Assembly (NCBI GenBank): GCA_963851045.1
Contig: CAWKNC010000002.1
Span: forward strand, 1,798,001-1,862,000
Reading direction: 5' to 3'
Source: WHSW01 sp963851045
GTDB lineage: Bacteria > Actinomycetota > Thermoleophilia > Solirubrobacterales > 70-9
DNA length: 64,000 bases
Shown here: positions 51,305-59,597 of the stretch, piece after piece
How positions within the stretch are numbered: position 1 is the stretch's first letter
Layout: each line of letters opens with the position of its first letter
Made by a program: the position numbers and the translations under genes
The notes under the pieces: generated by a model
Told to the model about the DNA's origin: nothing
The model's input: the letters and a program-made list of their open reading frames with translations, nothing else
The model's database searches: none

Positions 51305-52402
51305 TTAACGCGCCAACCGCTTGAGCGCGCGATACGCGGGCTTCGGCTCGCCGGACTGCGAGAGCAGGCCCGAGCTCGCACACCAGGCGCAGATGCTGAC
51401 GGGGGAGTCGCGCCAGGAGAACCAGACGACGCTCTTCACGTTCAGCCGACCGCGGTTTCGTTTGAAGTACTTGAAGGTCTGCTTGAGGCGCTTCGCCTGA
51501 CCGCCCTTGCCGACCTCGAGCGGGTTCGAGCCCTTCGAAGATCCCCATCCCGTCTCGGTGATCCACATGCCCACGCGCTTGTCGCGCGCGCTCACGGCCA
51601 CGTTTCGAAACCGGTTCACCTGCTGTTTGACCGCCTTGACCTTGGCTCCGTATGGATGGACGGCGATACCGTCGAAGTGACGCTTCACACCCTTGCGGCG
51701 ATAGAGCTTTCGCAGGTACTTGGGGCCCGCGACCGCCTTGCTCGAGCCTGAGAGCTCGGCCATCCCGCCGAGCACAACGTCGGCCTTGCGGTCGTTGGAG
51801 CGAATCGCCTTAGCCGCGAACTTCAAGAGCTTTGCGTAGCCCTTCGGGGTCGGGCGCGGTCTGTAGAAGCTCTTCGAGTTCTGCTCGTTCCACGCCTGCC
51901 AGGCCTTGATCGGGCGATACGGGAGCTGGGGATTCTCAGCCCAGAAATCGCCCTGGCGCCCGTAACGCTTGACGGCGGCCGTGACGAACTCGCGCCAGGC
52001 TCGCAGTGCCGCCTTGCCGCGCGGCGCATAGATGCTGCAGGGATCGCAGTTGCGGTTATCGAGACCGCGCGCGACCCAGTTCGGCGTTCCAAAGAGGGTG
52101 GGAAGGACCCGCATGCGATTGGCCGCGGCCGCCGCGACGAGCCCGTCGAAGCCGCCCCACTGATAGTCCGGGGCCGCCGTGGGGTCGACCGAACCCCAGT
52201 CGACCACCGTCCGCAGGGTGCCGATCCCGGCGTCGCCCATCTTCTGGACCTCGTTCGCGGACAGGAAGGTCTGCGAGACCACCCCGTAAAACGGTTTGGG
52301 CTTGGCGCTCGCCGTCGCGACGAGCGTTGTCATGGCCACCAGCGCGGTCAAACCCGCGATTAAGAACCCCCACCTGGTGGGCGTTTTCACAAGAGTGCCC
52401 AC
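51305..52402 (-). CDS. Exported clan GH-A-like glycoside hydrolase, short form
   Basis: 365 residues. Signal peptide (FLIAGLTALVAMTTLVATASA), then a barrel with acid/base Glu173 in QAWNEQNSKSF and nucleophile Glu283 in MWITETGWGSS, plus the VHPYGAKV site. It lacks the N-terminal four-Cys domain of the two other hydrolases in the window and is more basic throughout. It has its own Cys pairs (NCDPC, ICAWC). GH39/GH5-like; substrate unknown. Secreted or wall-bound. Its gene precedes the kinase in the same direction. Confidence 0.8.
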   Translation of the reverse strand: MGTLVKTPTRWGFLIAGLTALVAMTTLVATASAKPKPFYGVVSQTFLSANEVQKMGDAGIGTLRTVVDWGSVDPTAAPDYQWGGFDGLVAAAAANRMRVLPTLFGTPNWVARGLDNRNCDPCSIYAPRGKAALRAWREFVTAAVKRYGRQGDFWAENPQLPYRPIKAWQAWNEQNSKSFYRPRPTPKGYAKLLKFAAKAIRSNDRKADVVLGGMAELSGSSKAVAGPKYLRKLYRRKGVKRHFDGIAVHPYGAKVKAVKQQVNRFRNVAVSARDKRVGMWITETGWGSSKGSNPLEVGKGGQAKRLKQTFKYFKRNRGRLNVKSVVWFSWRDSPVSICAWCASSGLLSQSGEPKPAYRALKRLAR

Positions 52403-52441
52403 GCCCCCTTCAACACGCCCCCCGCGAAAAGTCGCGGTGGG

Positions 52442-53602
52442 CTACGGCGTCAGCTCATACGGGTAATCGGTGAGCGTCTCGCAGCCGTCGCCGGTGACCA
52501 GCAGCAGATCCTCGAAACGCACACCACCGATCGCGCGATCCCACAGGCCGGGCTCGATCGCGAGCACATCACCCTCGACGAGCGGCTCGCGACCGATCTG
52601 GCCAAGGCTCGGCGCCTCGTGCACCTCGAGTCCGACGCCGTGGCCGAGCGAGAACTGAAAGCCCTCCGCGGGATCGTCGCCGGGCCCGGTGCGCTGGGTG
52701 CGGTGCCCGGCGGCCTCGAAGATCTCGCAGACGGTCGCATGGAGCTCACGTCCGCTGATGCCGGGCCGCACCGCTGCGCGCGCCGCCTCGATTGCCTCAC
52801 ACACCAGCGCCTCCTGATCGCCGACGCCGGGCGCCGGGTCGCCAACGACAAACGTGCGGGTCATGTCTGCCCAGCAGCCGCTCGCCTCATCCCGAGGCCA
52901 AAGGTCGACCTGGATCGGCAAGTGCGCGGGCAGCGGGCCGGATCCGGGCTCATGGCCGAACCCCTGGTGGACCGACGCGACGATCACGTCGGGAGGGGTT
53001 GGCGCGCCAAGCGCGGCGCATGCTTCGCGCGCGGCAGATCGCACCCGCTCGGCCAGCAGTGGCTCGCCATCGAGTGTCAGCCAGTCGCCATCGACCTGCG
53101 CGCGGCGCAGGAGTTCGGCGGCTGCGCCCATTCCCGCCTCGGCGGCGCGCTGCGCGGCGCGGATCCCGTCGAGCTCCCAATCGAGCTTCGACCGGCGACG
53201 CGCTTCGAACACGTCCGCGTCGGGCGTGAGTTCGATCCCGTCGGCCCGCAGGCGGTCGGCCACGATCAAAGCGAGCGCGGGGTCGGCGAGGGCGGTGCGC
53301 AGGCCCATCGCCGCGGCGGCGCGGCTGGTCAGCTCGAGTTCGATCTCGGTGTACGGCAGACCGCTTTCGCGCAACTCGGCCAGCCCGAGGTCGTCGAGGT
53401 CGTAGAGCTCCGCGTCGGGCAGCACTGCCTCGATCCGCGCCCGCTCCAGGACGTTGACCATGACGTGCGGGCGACCGTCGATCCGCGCGAACAGGAACGG
53501 GTCGATGATCGCGACCCGGACCTCGTGGCGCAGGGCTGCAGATTGCTCGCTGGCCCCATAGATGAGAAGGGCGGGCCCGCCCGGTTCGCCCGCCTCAGCC
53601 AT
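52442..53602 (-). CDS. M24 family metallopeptidase (Xaa-Pro aminopeptidase-like)
   Basis: 386 residues from ATG 53602. The pita-bread fold's dimetal ligands are seen: Asp in IQVDLWPRDEASGCWADMTRTFV (two Asp), His in SLGHGVGLEVHE, Glu in LAIEPGLWD and Glu in RFEDLLLVTGDG. N-terminal creatinase-like domain covers about the first 150 residues. It removes N-terminal residues before proline or acts on related amides. Its start overlaps the acyl-CoA ligase stop by 8 bp, so the ligase and peptidase form a two-gene unit. A long in-frame upstream extension into the ligase gene is not translated. Confidence 0.88.
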   Translation of the reverse strand: MAEAGEPGGPALLIYGASEQSAALRHEVRVAIIDPFLFARIDGRPHVMVNVLERARIEAVLPDAELYDLDDLGLAELRESGLPYTEIELELTSRAAAAMGLRTALADPALALIVADRLRADGIELTPDADVFEARRRSKLDWELDGIRAAQRAAEAGMGAAAELLRRAQVDGDWLTLDGEPLLAERVRSAAREACAALGAPTPPDVIVASVHQGFGHEPGSGPLPAHLPIQVDLWPRDEASGCWADMTRTFVVGDPAPGVGDQEALVCEAIEAARAAVRPGISGRELHATVCEIFEAAGHRTQRTGPGDDPAEGFQFSLGHGVGLEVHEAPSLGQIGREPLVEGDVLAIEPGLWDRAIGGVRFEDLLLVTGDGCETLTDYPYELTP

Positions 53603-55091
53603 CTGCCTCCGGCGGCTCGATTTCGCGCTTGAGGATCTTGCCGGTGGGACCCTTCGGCAACTCGTCGACGAACCAGATCTGCCGCGGATACTTGTAGGCG
53701 GCCACCTGATCCTTGACATGGGCGCGCAGGTCGTCGGCGGAGACGTCCTCTCCATCCTTGAGCGCGACGGCAGCGCCGACCTCCTCGCCGAGATCATCGT
53801 GAGCAACGCCGACGACCGCGCACTCGCGAACCGCCGGATGCTCGTAGATGACCTCCTCGATCTCCCGCGGATAGACGTTGTAGCCGCCGCGGATGATCAG
53901 GTCCTTCTTGCGATCGACGATGAAGAAGTACCCGTCCTCGTCGATCGTCGCCATGTCCCCCGTCTTGAACCAGCCGTCGCCCGTGATCGACTCCTCGGTC
54001 GCATCGGGGCGGTTCCAGTAGCCCTTCATCACGTTGTGGCCGCGGATCACGATCTCGCCCGGCTCACCCTGTTCGACGTCGTTTCCGTCGTCGTCGACGA
54101 CCTTCATCTCAACGCCCTCGATCGGCGTTCCGATCGAGCCCGGCTTGCGCTCGCGATCGGGGTGGTTGAACGAGGCCACGGGCGAGGTCTCGGAGAGGCC
54201 ATAACCCTCGAGGACCTTGCAGTGGAACGCTTCCTCGAACGCCTTCATCACCTCGACCGGCATGGCCGAGCCGCCCGACGCGCATAGGTCCAGGGAGGAC
54301 GTGTCGAACTTGTCCTTATCGGGGTGATTGAGCATCGCCGCGTACATCGTCGGCACACCCTCGAACACGTTCACGCTGTCGCGGTCGATGATCTCCAGCG
54401 CCTTCGCCGGGTCAAAGCGCGGAATCAACGTGAGACAGGCGCCGGCGCGGATGGCGGCATTCAGACCGCAGGTCTGACCGAAGGAGTGAAACAGCGGCAG
54501 CGCCCCAAGGATCACCGCCGTCTCGTCGATATCCGTGAAGTGGGTGAACGCCTCGACGTTGCTTTTGAGGTTCGAGTGCGTGAGCTCTGCGCCCTTCGGC
54601 GTGCCCGTCGTGCCCGACGTGTAGAGGATCACCGCGGTGTCGTCGTCGTCGCGGTCGACGGTCTCGAAGGTGTGGTCGACCGACCCGACGAGCTTCTCGA
54701 ACTCACCCGGCGCAACCGAGATCAGCTCCGCACCGGCCTCCGTCGCACCGGCCTCCGCCGCCTCCGCGAAGTCATGCCATGCGAACAGCACCTTGGCCTC
54801 GGGGTCTGTGAGATAGAAGCCGACCTCGCGCTTTTTCAGCAGCACGTTCATCGGCACGACAACAGCGCCGAGCTTCAGAGCGCCGTAGTAACAGACCGGA
54901 AAGTAGGGGACGTTGGGAAGCATGATCCCGACACGATCCCCAGCCTTCACGCCCTTCTCGGCGAGCAGATTGGCGACGCCGCACGCGGCGGCGTCCAGGT
55001 GCTTGTACGAAAGCTCGGCGTCGTCGAGCTTGATTGCCACTCGGTCGCCGTGTTCCGCGGCCGACTCGGCCAGCATGTCCGCAAGGTTCAT
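53595..55091 (-). CDS. Long-chain acyl-CoA synthetase (AMP-binding)
   Basis: 498 residues, ANL superfamily: forms acyl-AMP, then acyl-CoA. Motif A3 ILYTSGTTGTPKGAEL, A5-type LEGYGLSETSP, hinge GYFFIVDRKKDLIIRGGYNVYP and A10 PTGKILKRE with the catalytic Lys are intact. The chain-length pocket cannot be judged. The ATG at 55091 carries a strong AGGAGGAG ribosome site. It is followed by an overlapping M24 peptidase gene. Divergent from the amidase at 55156. Confidence 0.92.
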   Translation of the reverse strand: MNLADMLAESAAEHGDRVAIKLDDAELSYKHLDAAACGVANLLAEKGVKAGDRVGIMLPNVPYFPVCYYGALKLGAVVVPMNVLLKKREVGFYLTDPEAKVLFAWHDFAEAAEAGATEAGAELISVAPGEFEKLVGSVDHTFETVDRDDDDTAVILYTSGTTGTPKGAELTHSNLKSNVEAFTHFTDIDETAVILGALPLFHSFGQTCGLNAAIRAGACLTLIPRFDPAKALEIIDRDSVNVFEGVPTMYAAMLNHPDKDKFDTSSLDLCASGGSAMPVEVMKAFEEAFHCKVLEGYGLSETSPVASFNHPDRERKPGSIGTPIEGVEMKVVDDDGNDVEQGEPGEIVIRGHNVMKGYWNRPDATEESITGDGWFKTGDMATIDEDGYFFIVDRKKDLIIRGGYNVYPREIEEVIYEHPAVRECAVVGVAHDDLGEEVGAAVALKDGEDVSADDLRAHVKDQVAAYKYPRQIWFVDELPKGPTGKILKREIEPPEADG

Positions 55092-55155
55092 CTGCGCTCT
55101 CTCCTCCTCGGGGTAAGTGCGTTCCGAGTCTAATTCGCGGGTTAGGCTGGCGCGG

Positions 55156-56610
55156 ATGAGTGATCTCGTGGCAGAGACCCGGACCGTCACGGAGCGTTCG
55201 GCGCTCGAACTCGCCGCGGCGATCCGCTTCGGCGAGCTGACCTCGCGCGAGGTCGTCGACGCCCACATCGAGCTGATCGAGCGGCGCAATCCCGCGATCA
55301 ACGCGATCGTCGCCACGCGTTTCGACGAGGCGCGTGCTGAGGCCGACGCGGCCGACGCGGCGGTTGAGGCAGGGGAGGAACTCGGCCCCTTTCACGGCGT
55401 GCCCTGCACGATCAAGGAGTCGTTCGCGGTGGCGGGCCTTCCGCACACCTCGGGTTCGATGAACCGCAAGGACGTGGTCGCTGAGAAGTCGGCGACCGCG
55501 GTCGAGCGACTCGTCGACGCCGGCGCGATCGTCCTCGGCGTCTCGAATACATCGGAGCTGACCCTGTGGATCGAGTCCCAGAACCGCGTCTGGGGTCGCA
55601 CCGACAACGCGTACGACCCCAAACGGACCGCCGGCGGCTCCTCTGGTGGCGAGGGGGCCGCGGTTGGCTCGGGCTTCGCGCCGATCGGCCTCGGCACCGA
55701 CATCGGCGGCTCGATCCGCCTGCCGGCCTTCTTCAACGGCGTCTTCGGCCACAAGCCGACCGGGTGTCTCGTCCCCCACACCGGGCACTACCCGGCTCCG
55801 AACGAGCGCGGCTCGCTGATGCTCGGCTCTGGTCCGCTGACGCGCCGCGGCGAGGACCTGATGCCCTTCCTGCGCGCGGTCGCCGGTCCCGATGGGATCG
55901 ACACCACAGCGCGCCAAGTCGAGCTCGGCGATCCCGCCGACGTCGACCTCGCCGGCCTCACGGTGGCCCTCTCCGACGACGTCACGCTGATCCCCGTCTC
56001 GCTGGAGCTTCGCAACGCCCGGATCGCCGCCGCTCGAGCCCTGCGCGACGCCGGCGCCGAGGTCCGGCGCGTCTCACTCCCCGGCGTCAAGAGCGCAATC
56101 CAGCCCTACCTCAACGCGATGCGTGAATCCGGCGGGCTGCGAGAGCTGCTCACCGAGGGCGGCGCCGAGGTCCCGCGCTTCGGCCGGCTGATCGCCGACG
56201 CCGTGCGCGGTCGCAGCCCGCATACGGCGCCGCTTTTGATGACGCTCGCCTCGGAGAACCTCTCCCAGTACCTGCCGGAGCGCCTCGAACGCCGCGCGCT
56301 CGCAGCCGAGCACGAGCTCGCGGAGCAGGTGGTCGACGCGATCGGCGACGGCGTCCTGCTGCACCCGCCCTTCTCCCGCGTTGCCCCGCGGCACGGGCGC
56401 ACCGTCGGCCGGCCCTGGATGATTGCGCCGATGGCGCTGTTCAACCTGGTTGGCCTGCCGGTTACGGAGGTCCCCATGGGCCTCAACGATGCAGGTCTTC
56501 CGCTCGGTGTCCAGGTCGCGGCGGGCCGCGACCGCGACCACGTCGCGATCGCGGTTGCGCTCGAGCTCGAGCGCGTGTTCGGCGGCTGGGTCCCTCCGGC
56601 GCCTACTTGA
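55156..56610 (+). CDS. Amidase signature family enzyme
   Basis: 484 residues. The Ser-cis-Ser-Lys triad is present: Lys in GVPCTIKESF, cis-Ser in AGGSSGGEGAAVGSG and nucleophile Ser in LGTDIGGSIRLPA. Members hydrolyse small amides or glutaminyl-tRNA adducts; the lack of gatB/gatC nearby and a shortened length argue for a catabolic amidase. ATG 55156 lies just before the conserved start. It ends by overlapping the copper lipoprotein gene by 8 bp in convergent orientation. Confidence 0.88.
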   Translation: MSDLVAETRTVTERSALELAAAIRFGELTSREVVDAHIELIERRNPAINAIVATRFDEARAEADAADAAVEAGEELGPFHGVPCTIKESFAVAGLPHTSGSMNRKDVVAEKSATAVERLVDAGAIVLGVSNTSELTLWIESQNRVWGRTDNAYDPKRTAGGSSGGEGAAVGSGFAPIGLGTDIGGSIRLPAFFNGVFGHKPTGCLVPHTGHYPAPNERGSLMLGSGPLTRRGEDLMPFLRAVAGPDGIDTTARQVELGDPADVDLAGLTVALSDDVTLIPVSLELRNARIAAARALRDAGAEVRRVSLPGVKSAIQPYLNAMRESGGLRELLTEGGAEVPRFGRLIADAVRGRSPHTAPLLMTLASENLSQYLPERLERRALAAEHELAEQVVDAIGDGVLLHPPFSRVAPRHGRTVGRPWMIAPMALFNLVGLPVTEVPMGLNDAGLPLGVQVAAGRDRDHVAIAVALELERVFGGWVPPAPT

Positions 56611-57016
56611 CCGTGAGGGTGCCGGTCATCCCCTGCTCCTCGTGGTCGCCGATCGTGCAGTAGATCTTGTAGTCACCCGCCGCGAGATCGACGGTCAGCT
56701 CAGCGCTGGAGCCGGCTCCGATTGGCTCCGTCTTTTCCTCGACACCGTTGCCTTCGACCTCGAGGTCGTGGACGGTGGCGCCGTCGTTTATGACGTTGAT
56801 CGTCACCGTGCCCGCCTCGGCGGTCGGATCCGACGGATCGAGCGCGAACTCGGTCTCTGAGATGTCAACGGCCGAACCGCCACCGCTGGGGGCCTCGGTC
56901 GTGGTCGTCTCTGTGGAGGTGTTACTCGCGGCGGTCGTCTGGTTTTCATCGTCGCCGCAAGCAGCGAGCGTCAGCGGGATCGCGACCGCCGCTAATACCA
57001 AGAGCCTTCGAAACAT
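56603..57016 (-). CDS. Cupredoxin-like lipoprotein
   Basis: 137 residues. Lipobox LTLAAC, with lipidation at Cys20, then a Thr/Ser-rich spacer and a beta-sandwich with candidate type-1 copper ligands: His in GATVHDLEVEG, and Cys, His and Met in YCTIGDHEEQGMTG. It is an extracytoplasmic, membrane-tethered electron carrier or copper-binding protein. ATG 57016 has a very strong AGGAGGT ribosome site, in line with high expression. Confidence 0.85.
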   Translation of the reverse strand: MFRRLLVLAAVAIPLTLAACGDDENQTTAASNTSTETTTTEAPSGGGSAVDISETEFALDPSDPTAEAGTVTINVINDGATVHDLEVEGNGVEEKTEPIGAGSSAELTVDLAAGDYKIYCTIGDHEEQGMTGTLTVK

Positions 57017-57071
57017 GGGGTACCTCCTAGGGCAAGGGTTGCGCGCCTGGCGCGCCGGGTAGCCGTATGGC

Positions 57072-57437
57072 ATGTCAACCATTGTGATCATCCTCCTCGT
57101 CGCCGCAATCCTCGTCCTCGCTCTGGTCGCGTCGATGGTCCGCCGGCGAAATGCCGAGCGTGAGATCGAGGCGCAGCGCCTCTCGGGTGAGGCATCCGCT
57201 CACCGCGAGCAGGCCGACTCGAACGTCGCCCGCGCGCAGACGACGGGCCGCGCCGCCGACGAGCACCGACGCCAAGCCGACCACCACGCGGCCGAGGCCG
57301 AGCGCCACGCCGAACAGGCCTCCGAGCATTCCGAGCAGGCGGCAAAGCTCGAGTCGCAGGCGCAGACTGCCGGGAGGGCGGCGGCTCGCCACGATGAGGA
57401 GGCGGCCGTTCGCGAGGAAAAGCTCGAGCGCTCGTAA
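57072..57437 (+). CDS. Small single-pass membrane protein with Ala/Glu-rich helix
   Basis: 121 residues. An N-terminal membrane helix (STIVIILLVAAILVLALVASMV) is followed by about 90 residues of charged helix with recurrent heptad-like AEQAS/AEAE/RREQ blocks (EHRRQADHHAAEAERHAEQA), predicted to form a long coiled coil inside or outside the cell. No enzyme motif. It stands alone, divergent from the copper lipoprotein. Common in soil Actinobacteria; role unknown. Confidence 0.7.
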   Translation: MSTIVIILLVAAILVLALVASMVRRRNAEREIEAQRLSGEASAHREQADSNVARAQTTGRAADEHRRQADHHAAEAERHAEQASEHSEQAAKLESQAQTAGRAAARHDEEAAVREEKLERS

Positions 57438-57446
57438 CCGGCGCCA

Positions 57447-57463
57447 TCGCGGCCGCCGCGATC
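57447..57463. terminator. Hairpin after the small membrane protein gene
   Basis: ATCGCGG (57447-57453) and CCGCGAT (57457-57463) with a CCG loop, perfect 7-bp stem, between the stop at 57437 and the ceramidase start. No U-tract. Confidence 0.3.
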
Positions 57464-57476
57464 TAGGCTGGCGCCG

Positions 57477-59513
57477 ATGAGGCTCACCCGGGTAATCGCG
57501 TTCGCGGCCATCGGGCTCTGCGCGGCGATCCCTGCGAGCGCCGCTGCGGCGCCGGGCGCCACAGCTGAGCTACAGGCCGGCGTCGCTCGAGTCGACATCA
57601 CCCCGCCGACCGGATACGCGTTCGGCGGGTGGACCCGAGCCGACCGGGTCGGGACGGGCGTCCACACCCGCCTGCAGGCATCGGCGCTCGTGATTCGCAG
57701 CGGCGATCGCAAGCTCGCGCTGGTCACGGTCGACCTGTTCGCGTCGCCGGGCGGGCTGGTCGCCGAGGCGGCCAAGCGGGCGGGGCACGGCTTCAGCCAG
57801 CGAAACGTCCTCGTCGGCGCCTCCCATACCCACGGTGGCCCATCGCAGTTCGCCAACTTCGCGACGCTCAACACGCTCGCTCCGAGCGTGCAGACGATCA
57901 CCGACCCGGCGAGCTTCGTCGGGTTCCTCCAACCCGAGCAGGCCGACCCGCAGCTCTACACCTTCCTCGTCAAGCGGATCTCCAAGGCGCTGCGGCGCGC
58001 GAACCGCGACCTTGGCCCGGCGACCGCTGCCTGGGGTACCACGCAACTGCTTGGTGTGACCAAGAACCGCAGCCTCGAGGCTCACCTCGCCAACCACGGG
58101 GTGATCGAGGAGCTGGGTCAGGGCAGCGTCGAGCAGGATCCCCTCGGCTATCCGAACACGATCGACCCGCTGGTCAGCGTCCTTCGCGTCGATCGAATCG
58201 AGCCCGATAGGTCGCTCACCCCGATCGGCGCCTGGTCGACGTTCGCCAATCACGGCACCGTCGTTCCCTCCGAATACCAGGTGTATACGCAGGATCACAC
58301 CGGCTACGCGACCCGCACGTTCGAGGCGAAGATGCGCCGCGCCGGGCGCGTGCCGAAGTCCCAGCCCGTGATCAACGTCTTCCCGAACTCCAACGAGGGT
58401 GATCAGTCGGCGGGCCTCGATGGCCAGAGTCCCCTGATCGCAGAGCGCGTCGGAATCAAGGAGGGCAAGGCCATGTTCAAGGCGTGGAAGCGCGCCGGCC
58501 GCCACCTCGACACCACCCCGGCGGTCGACCTGCTCTGGACGCGCGTGTGCTTCTGCGGCCAGACGACATCCGACGGGGTGGTCGCCGATTCACCGCAGGC
58601 TGGCGAGCCGTTTCTCACCGGCTCAGAGGAGGGCCGCGGTCCGCTCTATGACCTGACCCAGCGATCGCACGAGGGCGATCGCGCGTCGACCGAGACCGAG
58701 CCGAACCAGGGCCACAAGCTCGGGATCCCGTTCGCGACGACGAAGGACAGCTACCCCAGCGCCGTCCCGATCTTCCTGGTGCGCATCGGCAAGCGGATCA
58801 TCATCACCTTCCCCGGCGAGGCAACGGTCGAGGTCGGCCGCCGCGCTCGCAAGCGGGTGATCGCCATCGCCCGGGAGCTCGGCGTCAGGGGCGTCAGCGT
58901 CATGGGTCTGACGAACGAGTTCATCCAGTACCTGACCACCCCCGAGGAGTACGACCGCCAACACTACGAGGGCGGCTCGACGATCTACGGGCCTGCGTCG
59001 GGCGCCGCGCTCACCGACGTGATGGTCGAGATGGCGCGCAACATGCGCGACGGCAAACGTCCACCGAAGCCCTACCCCTTCGACCCCCGACACGGCGTCG
59101 AGGCGAACGGAGCGCCGTTTGGCAAGGGCGCCGACAGTGCGAGCCCCGTGTCTCAGCCGCTGGCGACGCCGCCTGGCGCTCAGGCCGTGTTCAAGTGGCA
59201 GGGCGGCCCGCGCGGGCTCGATCGCCGCCTCGACCGCCGCTTCATCGCGATCGAGCGGAGGGTGAGAGGCGGATGGAAGCGCACGACCGACGACCTCGGA
59301 ACCGCGATCGTCTGGACCGGCGATTCCGAAGGGCTCTACAACGTCCACTGGCAGATCTCCCCCAGGGCGAAGCCTGGGAAGTACCGCTTCGTGATCACCG
59401 CCAACCGTTACAGGCTGCGCTCCCGCAAATTCGCGGTCGACCCATCCGCGCCCGACACGAACCCGGATCCGGACCATCCCGCAGCGCTATTTGCCCCGGT
59501 AACGGCGCATTAG
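57477..59513 (+). CDS. Exported neutral/alkaline ceramidase-like protein
   Basis: 678 residues. Signal peptide (VIAFAAIGLCAAIPASAAAA), then AGVARVDITPPTGYAFGGW, the N-terminal mark of neutral/alkaline ceramidases, and GASHTHGGPSQF with the zinc-type His set; FSNSNEGDQSAG-like and TFPGEATVEVGRRARKRV fit the same fold. The C-terminal part (about 560-670) is an Ig-like domain reading WKRTTDDLGTAIVWTGDSEGLYNVHW. Such enzymes split amide bonds of sphingolipids or N-acyl lipids outside the cell; bacteria use them on host or self lipids. Substrate unproven. Confidence 0.8.
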   Translation: MRLTRVIAFAAIGLCAAIPASAAAAPGATAELQAGVARVDITPPTGYAFGGWTRADRVGTGVHTRLQASALVIRSGDRKLALVTVDLFASPGGLVAEAAKRAGHGFSQRNVLVGASHTHGGPSQFANFATLNTLAPSVQTITDPASFVGFLQPEQADPQLYTFLVKRISKALRRANRDLGPATAAWGTTQLLGVTKNRSLEAHLANHGVIEELGQGSVEQDPLGYPNTIDPLVSVLRVDRIEPDRSLTPIGAWSTFANHGTVVPSEYQVYTQDHTGYATRTFEAKMRRAGRVPKSQPVINVFPNSNEGDQSAGLDGQSPLIAERVGIKEGKAMFKAWKRAGRHLDTTPAVDLLWTRVCFCGQTTSDGVVADSPQAGEPFLTGSEEGRGPLYDLTQRSHEGDRASTETEPNQGHKLGIPFATTKDSYPSAVPIFLVRIGKRIIITFPGEATVEVGRRARKRVIAIARELGVRGVSVMGLTNEFIQYLTTPEEYDRQHYEGGSTIYGPASGAALTDVMVEMARNMRDGKRPPKPYPFDPRHGVEANGAPFGKGADSASPVSQPLATPPGAQAVFKWQGGPRGLDRRLDRRFIAIERRVRGGWKRTTDDLGTAIVWTGDSEGLYNVHWQISPRAKPGKYRFVITANRYRLRSRKFAVDPSAPDTNPDPDHPAALFAPVTAH

Positions 59514-59553
59514 GTCTGCCGACCAGGCCTATAAGCGGGTCGCCGATTACTCC

Positions 59554-59591
59554 AGCTCGGCGCCCTAGTCGGCGCTTGGGCCGGTATTTTT
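59554..59591 (+). terminator. Candidate terminator after ceramidase gene
   Basis: Between the stop at 59513 and the gltB start, a GC hairpin around CGGCGCCCTAG ... CTTGGGCCG (with one bulge) is followed by GTATTTTT, a short T-tract. Fits a rho-independent terminator for the plus-strand ceramidase gene. Confidence 0.4.
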
Positions 59592-59597
59592 GATGGC

